Below, one piece after another: positions 47,978-56,190 of a stretch of DNA of 64,000 bases. Every line of letters begins with the position of its first letter. Positions within the stretch are counted from its first letter, which is position 1. Source of the DNA: Isoetes taiwanensis. Taxonomy: Eukaryota > Streptophyta > Lycopodiopsida > Isoetales > Isoetaceae. The position numbers were made by a program, and so were the translations under genes. Under the pieces are notes generated by a model. That model ran no database searches and was not told where the DNA came from. It worked only from the letters and a program-made list of their open reading frames with translations. The stretch is taken from assembly GCA_021234155.1 (NCBI GenBank), contig JAJEKV010000010.1, positions 19,067,418 to 19,131,417 of the forward strand. Direction: 5' to 3'.

Positions 47978-48379
47978 CTAAGTAGGCTCATGTAGACTTG
48001 ATATATTAGTGCTCGTGCCGGCTATGTCATCCATCTTCTCAAGTCTAAAGTCGAGCTTCCTCATGAGAGAATCAGTTGCAACTAAAATGTTAGGATCTTT
48101 GCCAGCCCTAGACATCACTCTAGCAATTACCACCTCAAAGGAGGCCTTAGTCTTCTCCAAGTCCACTCGACTGCATGTTTGCAAGGGAGACTCCTCTCCT
48201 AGGCCTACTACCTGAAGCACCTCGGATCCCCCATCTCCACAACTCTCTTGCACACTCTTACAACTCTCTTGCGCAACTCCGTATGGTTTCAAGCGGTCCA
48301 TGCCCCCACCAATTGTCCCATATTGGGAACCCAACACATGTAAAAGATCTTGATCCCTGTAATTGCCAAGCATTTGCAT
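47978..48379 (-). pseudogene. Unknown frame in giant element
   Basis: A 133-codon minus-strand frame. The C-terminal half (KASFEVVIARVMSRAGKDPN, LMRKLDFRLEKMDDIAG) looks protein-like and helical. The N-terminal half is less convincing. No family recognised. It could be part of the same decayed polyprotein as 49,080-49,752. Confidence 0.3.
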
Positions 48380-49079
48380 AACTTTTACTTGATGCTTATA
48401 TAGATTACCCTTGGCTCCCCAAGAGCAATCATAATATCCCCAATTCTTGTGTGCTTCAGCAACAAAATACGGGCCCTGCCCAACTATCTTACAAAACCAT
48501 ATAGGTTATACGACAATTAGCATTAGAAATCATCCTATATTACAGTATAAAAAATGCACGCTAAAAAAACACCTCCCAACTAGTGATGATTTCAAGAAAC
48601 TAGTATAAGAGATAGAATTAGTATAAAAAATATGATGCAAACTAGTAATGATTTACAAAACCATGGAGAATATATGGTTTTTGATGAGATTACAATTTAT
48701 CAGTACGAAAAATCACATTTATACTAGTTCTCATGGTGATTATTTATGCGTGCTCTTTTTTGGGGGGCTTGTGTGGGCTTTGCTTCATTCCGAGGTGCCT
48801 CTCCTGTGCCTGGAAGTGTGGTAATCTCCATTGCCCCTACCATGGCTCCTTCTAGTCGCCTTTGGTGACTTGTACCTGCTGGCTAGGTCGTCTCCTCCGT
48901 CCCTTGGATCTTATCCATTCGAGTCTCGCACTCCTTGGCTGACGTAGTAAAGTCGTCCTTCCTTTGCTTTCTATACGCTCCTGTGTCGCCATGACTTCTC
49001 TCCTCGACGGAAGATTATGCCCTCTGGCCCTAGCTCGTGATGCTAACGTGGCATTGCTGTCTAACTGTATTTTGCTGCC

Positions 49080-49752
49080 TTGCGTTCTTCCATTTGAAAC
49101 TCATGTGCGTCGAGCTGGTGAAGGCGTCGAGATCGTCTTTCTGATGTGAGCTCGTGGACGTGGTAGCCGGGAGGTTGACATCTAGAAGATGCTTGATGGG
49201 GTTGGTTACCGAATATTCTTCCCATTTGATGAAGATTGATGATAGGCCGGTGGTGTCCTATTCTACTCTTTTGTCGGTTGAGGTGTTTGTCGTTGTGCTT
49301 CCCTCTCTTGGGTCTGCCTTTTCGGTCCTTATCTGTCTGTACATCGGCTGGGACCTTGATGTCTTCAAGGAGTTGCGCCTCTAGCTCTTCTGTGGCTTTG
49401 GTCCCGTCCTTCGAAAGTAACGCTCGTATATATCCTAGAGTCTAAGGGTCTACTTGAAGGGCTCTCCTACAACATTTTGGGCTCTATAAGCAAGCAAGAT
49501 GGCTCGAGCAGCATTATTGGAGACATATCTATAATCTCCAAGTCTATGGACATTAGGACGTGTGGTATGGCATGAAATGAGGGTTGTTTTGCAAACCTCC
49601 ATGATGTTTGAGGTATACTCTAAGGTCCTATCAAAGTTGGTTTGGGGGAGTCCAATCTCTACACATGGAGTGACTTGGGCAGCTCTAGACTCTAGCTCCT
49701 TTCTAGGTATCCTGGCAATAGGGAGTGTCAATGTGGCAGCTGTATAGGTCAA
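49080..49752 (-). pseudogene. Second coding region of giant element, Gag-like, unknown
   Basis: The frame at 49,450-49,752 (starting MTYTAATLTLPIARIPRKEL, including RLGDYRYVSNNAARAILLAY) continues after one frameshift near 49,450. It then carries YIRALLSKDGTKATEELEAQ, DVQTDKDRKGRPKRGKHNDK and a His/Arg-rich stretch to about 49,080. An ordered N-terminal part followed by a charged, basic tail is compatible with a capsid/nucleocapsid-type Gag, but no zinc knuckle or known domain is visible. It lies about 0.8 kb downstream of the histone-like frame on the same strand. Confidence 0.4.
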
Positions 49753-50150
49753 ACTCTATTAAAAGAACACCAAATTAGGTCAAGGTTTATGCCTTTGGCA
49801 TGAGCAGAGGTGATGTACCAACAGTTAGACTTGGGTTGCTATGCTGAGGTCTAGATGACTATAACAAGGGGGTGTTCTTGGGCACTTCTCTCTAGGAGTA
49901 AGGCATCAGCTTTGAGCCAAGGTAATACTTGTGAGGTACTACTGGGGTATGCTTCTATTTACAAACAAACCACAGTTTGGAAAAACAATTCAAGGGTTTA
50001 AGCAATTTTGGTCATTTTGAGCTGGGGTTTGACATTTCTAGCCTAATTTTGAGGTCATAAATGGATTTTAGGCTGTCTAACGGTCCTATTGCAACAAATT
50101 TCAGACGATTTAGAGCTCTGTAGCTCAAGTTATGGGGTTTGAAAAATTGG

Positions 50151-50430
50151 ACGCCTCTAAGAGTGCGCGAGGGGGTGTTAGGTTGGGACCTAAGTGGCCT
50201 CTGGCGCACTCTTGGAGGTATTGGCCTATCTCTGCCTAATGGATGCCAAGAATCAGCTGGAAGGGGTAAATTTCTATTAATTTTCTTCCTAAATGCAAGT
50301 TTCTTTGTTTATTTACTACGTTTGGAGCAAGTAGGGCTAATCAAGGCCCCAGTTGGCTGGATGACTCTAAGAGTGCGCGAGGAGGGGGTTAGGTTGGGAC
50401 CTAACTATGCTCTGGCGCACTCTTGGAGGT
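50151..50430. repeat. Two hairpin repeats downstream of the H3-like gene
   Basis: Units at 50,151-50,219 and 50,361-50,430 share the pattern CTCTAAGAGTGCGC ... TTAGGTTGGGACCTAA ... GCGCACTCTTGGAG. The outer arms are inverted repeats of each other and the centre is itself palindromic (ttaggt-tggg-acctaa), so each can form a two-stem hairpin. Spacing between units is about 210 bp. Three further copies lie on the other side of the gene. Confidence 0.85.
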
Positions 50431-50572
50431 GTTGGCCAAATGTCGCATTTGCTCCAGATCTACTACTGTACCTAATGAAATACACATTTTTAAACGACTA
50501 TATATCTTTATTATTCAAAATTTTTATACACTACATATAAGCCCGCCGGGCTTACAAAAGTAGCTTCGCTCT

Positions 50573-51749
50573 CTATTTATCCGCCCTCTTGATGTATTTA
50601 GCCAATCTCATGTCCTTTGGCTGAAGCATGACTCTTTTTGCATGGACCGTGCATGCCAGTGAATCTTCGAAGTGTTGCACGGCCTCCATCTCTGCTGCTT
50701 CTTGTAAAGCGAGTAACATGTCGTTGGTTACTCGCTTGTCGGGGTCGAATTCCCACAAAATCTCCCGGACAAATCTCTGGAATGCAGCTCTGGGAATAAG
50801 AAATCCGTAACTCCGTTGGAAGTGTCGGATTTCTCGCAAGGCTTTCCCAAATACTGAATTTTGGGATCTTCTCTTGGCTTCGTGGGGGTCCGTGGCTCGT
50901 GTGGGTGTCACCGGAGTGTCTCACGGTTGGCCGCCCTCCTTCAATATATTTTACCTTGTGTGCCTCGTAATAGGCACTGTACTCGGTGTGCATCCTCTTA
51001 TATATGGTATAGTCTGCTAACTCTTTCTGGTACCTCCTCTCGGGCCCTAAAGTGTATGATTCTCTGGCCGTTTTCTTCGCCTTCTTTGGTGCTGCTTTGT
51101 CTGCATCTAGCTTCCTCGCTTCTTGCCATTGCGAAAACGGTGGAGGCATTGGCGGGGGTAGTTCATTCTGGGGTCCTGCCGGGTCTTGGGCTGGGGTTTG
51201 GCCCTCCTCTTGGGGTTCATCTGTCTCAGGATGATTGTTCTTGTTCTTCTGCGAGGATTCTCCTGTTCCTACAAGTACTTCTTCCAAGAAGTTCTGCGCG
51301 TCCCTCGAATCTTCCGACGACGATGGAGGTTGGTCGCCTTCGGGTCGTTCACCGATGACGATGTCGACCGAGCTCCTCCTCTTCTTCTGCGGGGGCTCGT
51401 CTGTCATCACCCTTTTGCCTTTCCTGTGGTGTTCTTCCCTGCTCTTCGTTCCCTGTTCGCGCCCTTGGTCTTCATCAGCCTCCTCGGCTGCTCCCTGTGC
51501 TTTCTTCCTTGCCCTCTCCTCTCTCCTCTTTGCTTTTTCCTCTTTCCTCTTTGCCTTCTCTTCTTTTCTCTTGGTCTTTTCTTCTTTCTTCCGCCTCTTC
51601 TCTAGATTTCGGTAGTATCTAGGTCTCCTCTCCATGTCGGCCTTCAGTTTCTCTTCGGCATCTTTGAGTTTCTACTCGGTGGCGAGGACTTGGGCACTAG
51701 GCTAATCATCGTTGCTTACCTTAGGAGCGGTCTGCTTCGTCTTAGCCAT
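50573..51749 (-). CDS. Histone H3-like protein with long charged insert
   Basis: On the minus strand the frame opens at 51,749 with MAKTKQTAPK, nearly the histone H3 N-terminal tail (ARTKQTARK), with Lys4 and Lys9 equivalents kept. ATG context is favourable (A at -3, G at +4). Two TAG codons fall within the first 26 codons, then 345 codons are open (51,635-50,598). These comprise a Lys/Glu/Arg coil, an NLS-like PPQKKRRSS, an acidic Ser/Pro/Gln stretch, and KKAKKTARESYTLGPERRYQ. After a one-step frameshift near 50,930 comes a complete H3 fold: ALREIRHFQRS (alpha-N), FQRFVREI, ALQEAAE, HAKRV, PKDMRLAKYI. From ALREI to the end it aligns gaplessly with canonical H3, about 43 of 89 identical by eye. 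Loop 1 has canonical length, unlike CENH3. It sits at the gag position of a retroelement. Role unknown. It could package element nucleic acid or target chromatin. Confidence 0.82.
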
Positions 51750-52700
51750 TGTTTGACAGGAGTTCGATTTGGATCGTATGCGGAAGATCGCTGTTGGGAC
51801 AAGCTCAAGGACAACGGGGAAACCCTAAAAATGAGGTCCGAGTCCACTTAATTTATAGGGTTAAATTTTAGGGTTTGGCCTAAGTGCTTATTTTCTTGGT
51901 TTGTTGGTGAAATCCTCTATATCCCGAATCAAGCCGGGTCCTTCTTCAACTATTTTTCCTCGAACCCTTCTCGAAAGCATGCGCCGAGGAGCGTGTTAAG
52001 TCCAGACCTAACTATGCCCTGTTGCATCCTTAGAGGTGTGGACCTCTTTTTGCTTTAAACTTATCCAATTTAAACAAATTAACATGCGTTTCCCACTAAT
52101 GTAAGCATTCTAAGCAAGATTCTATCATTACCTTTACCTTTTGAGTAAGTTATGATCAATTTTTGCAGTCACTTTTAGGGATGCCTCTAAGAGTGCATCG
52201 AGGGGGGTTAGGTCGGACCTAACTATACTCAAGGCCTTTGGAGACATTGTTCCAAAAGTGTCTTGTACTTAACGTTTTTCGATGTTTTAACATATAATTC
52301 TAGCTATTTCGAGCTTTTTGATTGGGATTTCATCTTTTATTTTATCATTTGGAGTTCCTAAGGCCAAGTTCTAGGGTTCGTAGGGGTGACTACTCTAAGA
52401 GTGCACGAGAGGGCCATTAGGTCTGAACCTAACATGCTCCTGGCGCACTCTTGGAGTCATTGGCCTAAAGTGCTTGAAATTTAGTAGGCTCTCTTAAGTG
52501 CTTTTCGTCTGTTTGTTCTATCTTACCTATGTTCTCTAATTATCCTAATCCTAGATAATTACTAACTCTACCCCAGGAAGAAAAATTTTCCCGCTACTCG
52601 AGGTTTGTGCTTGGGCTTTTACCTCCAAGACTGAATGTCTAGACGAGTTAGTTCCTATAGAGTTTTGGTCAGTGCTCGATCCTGGTCTGCCAAGATCAGA
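51750..52700 (-). promoter_or_regulatory. 5' leader of giant element with three hairpin repeats
   Basis: A roughly 950-base untranslated leader lies between PBS and the H3-like start. Three copies of the hairpin motif lie at about 51,975-52,037 (degenerate, lacking the left arm), 52,181-52,244 and 52,388-52,458, spaced about 200 bp. The last reads CTCTAAGAGTGCACGAG ... ATTAGGTCTGAACCTAA ... GCGCACTCTTGGAG, with both arms nearly perfect. The position suggests an RNA-level role such as packaging or dimerisation, but that is inference. Confidence 0.65.
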
Positions 52701-52712
52701 GCTCTGATACCA
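52701..52712 (-). other. Primer-binding site of giant element
   Basis: The minus strand reads TGGTATCAGAGC, complementary to initiator Met-tRNA, one base inside the 5' LTR. Extension to AGAGCTCT continues partly. Confidence 0.88.
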
Positions 52713-52713
52713 T

Positions 52714-54262
52714 TGTGACGGCTCCAGCTCATATAGGATGCCCCGATCGTATACAAACTGGAGATCATCCCTCAAACCAAAGATTCTGCCACGACATGAG
52801 GCCGTCCACCTAACATCGGGCTCTTGATGGTGGCCAAGAACCCGACGGGAAGAATGGACGGTTATTCATCCCGCCTCCCTGGATCGACCTAGCCGCGGAA
52901 GCGTAAACAAAACATGAGCACATGACATCAATCAACAATAACATACCCACCCTCGGCGGGTGGTCCACCATATCACAAAGAGCCGCAACAACACATCAAG
53001 ACATCAACATAACATGGGGAAATCCTACCCGTGCTCGCACTCATGGGGAAAGACTGACGTTTGGGGTCTCCGTGATAGCAATGCGCATTGCAATTCATGG
53101 CAAATGGATTTGGCTAGCATAGGAGCATGGTCGCTGGGTAGTCCACTCCATCCGCCCTCCCCCTGCATACTTTGCAGATAGGTGAAAAGTATTGGAGCCC
53201 CACCGTAGCCCCGCCAGAATGGCCGAGGGGCTACTACTACCGGGTTGCATCTCCCCAGCCCCCGATGAGGCAGAGGAGATCACTCCCTCCGTGAGATTCA
53301 TGCCAATCACAAAGCGAAGCTAGAGAGCCACCGCCAGATTCGACTTCAACTCACCGGAAGGTGACGATCACCCCACGAGTGTCGAGCCCCATACCCCGCC
53401 TCACGCAGCGCCGTGGTATTAGGCCTAGCTCACAAAGATTCCCCGGCCGCCGCTACGCGCCCGGATCAACCGCGGATTAGATAAGCCCTCCCTTGTCGAC
53501 GGCCTAGCTCCGCCACCCACCAAAGCGGGCTCTTATGCACAAAGCCGCATTAATTGGGAATTAATGGGCTAAAACTAGATCATCCAACTACTTGGGCTCG
53601 AAGTCTCTACCCCCTTCCCAATACACAAGAGTGGCGATAGAATGTCAAAACAACATCACAACAGAATGAAAATAATAGAATACATCTATTCTAATCTACC
53701 TAATCATACATGGTTAGGTTCCTTTGTTAATTCCTATCATTCTTAGGGTCAGAGGGGTCATTTATAGCTAAGAATGAATACTAATCCTATGGAATGAGGT
53801 CGAGAACTCTTCGATTTAACTATCGATCAACCACTAACCCGCTTCTTGGCTGGCTCCCACTGAAGGCGCCCATGCCGCCGGATCTCGAGACCGCCGGTCC
53901 CGGATCGAGCCGCAACCTATGAATTCGATTCCTCCGCTACTCTTCAGCGAAATGGCTTCAAAGCCGCCGCAATCCGACCTATAGGGGCTGGAAACCGAAA
54001 GGGTTTCCCTTTTAGGGTTTATGCCCCTTTATGCCCACGAATTTAGGGCTGGGCCCTTTTGGTCAATGGGCCATTGCCACGTGGCAAAAAGGGATTACAT
54101 TCACATGTTGCTTTAACATGTGCAATATAATGGTTCACAAGGTCGTACCCTAGGGTACTACCCTTTACGGTCGCCGTGTACATGTCGTCTGAGTCGACAT
54201 GTACTAGTGACATGTCAGTATAATATACGTATTCATACCGTATGTTATGCTGGAACGTCACA
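52714..54262 (-). repeat. Giant-element 5' LTR
   Basis: 1,549 bp, TGTGACG...CGTCACA. The PBS lies on its left and the TSD copy GGCCA on its right (54,263-54,267). Closely similar to 38,704-40,253. Many differences are one- to four-base changes around CAG/CTG/CCG trinucleotides. Confidence 0.92.
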
Positions 54263-55470
54263 GGCCACCACCTCCATGTTCTTGCATCCAGATCTCCAAC
54301 TTGTCAATATAGAGTCAAAAAAGCATTGGAGATAACGGGCATCCCTGTTTAACACCTATGGTGCTGTTCACCCGGTGGTCTGCCGCAGGCAAAGTGGCAT
54401 ATATTCCATCATAGAGCCAGTAGATGGCATTCTGCAAATCCTGTGCGACATGTAGCTCCTGCAAGCGTTGCCACAATAGGTCCCGAGGGACCGTATCATA
54501 TGCCATCTTAAAATCCACGAAACAGCAATACAAGTCACGTCGTGCATTGCGGCTCGCTTCCATAAGGATTCTGAGAGTAAAAATATGATCACTCATGGAG
54601 TGGGCAGGGCAAAAACCTGCCTGGCCAACTGCACGTACTTCAGTTTCCTCCGTCCATTGCATTAACTTCTTCTCCAGCACACCTGCTAGAAGTTTAGGCT
54701 CACCATGATCATACGGTAGTTGGTGGAGTCATCCCTGCTTCCCGTCTTATGAATAGGGGTGACCTTGCTAACCCTCCATTCCTGCGGGGGGCCCTCTCTG
54801 ATGGCCTGATTGATTATCCCTCGCCAAAGGCCCGAGCAAAGCTGGCCCACCCCATTTCAACAGCTTTACTGAAGTCCCCGCAAGTCCTTTGCTTTTACCA
54901 TTAGCAAGATGCCTAAGACCCCGTGGATGTCCTCCTCCTCGAAAGTCGTAGTGTTTCTCCTAGTTGATCCGGGTACATCATTTGCTTCGGGGGATCATAC
55001 AACTCCTCCAACCGCCGCTCCACCGGGTCCGAGGTAACATTGTCGTGGTTGATGCCTCTTATACAACACTCTACATCAAAAGGCTTTTGCCTCGCCATCG
55101 TGAGATCGCATTACGCGCTGCTGATTTTCTCGCAATGTAGCGATGCTTTTGGATTTCGTGAATGCCTTATAGTCTCTAATGGCCTCGCTGCCGTAGAGCC
55201 GTGGATCTAAGATGGTGCGTGAGTGACTCTTTAGAGCCTTACATTCAGCCAAAAACAGGGTTTTGAGGGAATTGCGCAAAGGTCCCTTCACGGAGGCGTT
55301 TTTGCCGCAAAGCATTCACCGGGTCGCCGCTAATAAGGCCTTCACCAACCATTCACACTTATCATGCAATGTATAGAGGGCATCTATCCCCAGAGCTCGT
55401 GTTCAAGCCACCTCATATCCTCGCTTAGCCTCGATAGTTCGGGTGTATCCCAAACCCCGAAAGCACTACA
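54263..55470 (-). pseudogene. LINE-II reverse-transcriptase domain, 5' part
   Basis: The frame at 54,315-54,680 carries AGFCPAHSMSDHIFTLRILM, CCFVDFKMAYDTVPRDLLWQ (motif A catalytic Asp) and GVKQGCPLSPMLF (motif B), all standard LINE RT blocks. Further right, broken frames give the preceding RT motifs (IREGPPQEW, IHKTGSRDDSTNYR; 54,690-54,820) and the linker before RT (ECKALKSHSRTILDPRLYGS; 55,076-55,315). The RT is interrupted after LEIWMQEHGGG by the giant LTR and should resume at 38,703. No endonuclease is seen. The 5' end is lost at the CpG-rich block near 55,470. Confidence 0.85.
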
Positions 55471-56035
55471 AGGGATAGTCGACGCCCAACGACGCCGCTG
55501 ACGGTCGGCGAACGACGGTCGCCGCCGAACATCGACGACATCGTCGTTCAACGACGCATTAACGTCGCTTCGGACGCCGCTCAACGACGCTTCTCGTGGA
55601 TGACGTGTCGGATTGGCTCGCGTGGCATGGTACCGCCGCCAAGCCGGGCAGCCCGCAGGTCAAAACATCGCCACCAACGCCGCTGAACGACGCCTCACAG
55701 AGCCGACGCGGCACATCCGGCCAAGGCGGCTTGCCCGACATGCCAGTCGGGCACGCCACCGTGTTCGCCATCGCCGACATGACGCCGTTGAACGCATCGA
55801 CTAAAAATCTGGACGCGACCGCCGGGCTTTGCCGACATGCCAGTCGGGCACGCCAAAGTGTCCCGCCATCGCCGACACGACGCCGTTAAACGACGCCGAA
55901 TATCCGACGCGGGCTTTAAGGCTAGCCGCGGTCGCATCGTCCGCGCTTCACGCCATTGTCGCCAGAGCGCCATCGTAGCAACGCCGCTTAACGACGCAAA
56001 AAAAAAAAAAAAAAAAAAAATTAATACCGACGCCG
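55471..56035. repeat. CpG-dense repetitive block with poly(A) run
   Basis: Strikingly GC- and CpG-rich compared with its surroundings, built from recurring 'gacgccg(c/t)t(g/t)aacgacg' motifs (55,555-55,590, 55,675-55,695, 55,780-55,800, 55,875-55,895, 55,980-55,997). A longer unit with 'gacatgccagtcgggcacgc' occurs at 55,737-55,756 and 55,832-55,851. A run of about 23 A at 55,998-56,020 looks like a retroposon tail on the plus strand, but the same motif recurs after it. Long open frames on both strands here come from base composition. Confidence 0.6.
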
Positions 56036-56190
56036 CTTATCGCTTGGAATGCCAAAATTACCCTATGGACTAAGTTACACTACCGGGCTTTGCAAAAAAC
56101 GACACACACTTTACGCCTCTACACCGCAAAAAGATTCAACAACCACCTCCTAGGCCAATTGACTACGAAAGTGTATTGCACATGAGATAG

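Larger units (their letters stand above)
38704..54262 (-). mobile_element. Giant LTR retroelement carrying an H3-like gene
   Basis: 15.56 kb between LTRs of about 1.55 kb (38,704-40,253; 52,714-54,262), minus strand. The PBS matching initiator Met-tRNA is at 52,701-52,712 and a purine-rich tract is beside the 3' LTR. The target duplication is GGCTA/GGCCA (38,699-38,703; 54,263-54,267), with copy A reading GGCCA at 7,958-7,962. It splits LINE-II just upstream of where YADD should be. The interior of about 12.5 kb shows no recognisable reverse transcriptase, integrase or RNase H, so it behaves as a large non-autonomous (LARD-like) element. From its 5' end it has a leader with hairpin repeats, the histone-H3-like frame, more hairpins, two unknown frames, exon-like captured sequence, another degenerate coding block and an AT-rich tail. 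Confidence 0.85.

Noticed and set aside
50861-51615. Plus-strand frames of 126-165 codons opposite the H3-like gene
   Set aside because: Low-complexity Leu/Phe/Ser text that is the antisense of the Lys/Glu-rich coding region. The minus strand has the histone motifs.
50573-51749. Calling the H3-like gene a centromeric CENH3
   Set aside because: Loop 1 and the fold align with canonical H3 without the loop-1 insertion expected of CENH3, and the tail resembles canonical H3. Proximity to a satellite is not evidence enough.
55384-55973. Arg/Ala-rich frames in the CpG-dense block
   Set aside because: Open on several frames of both strands at once because of GC-rich composition. Residues mirror the GACGCC repeats.
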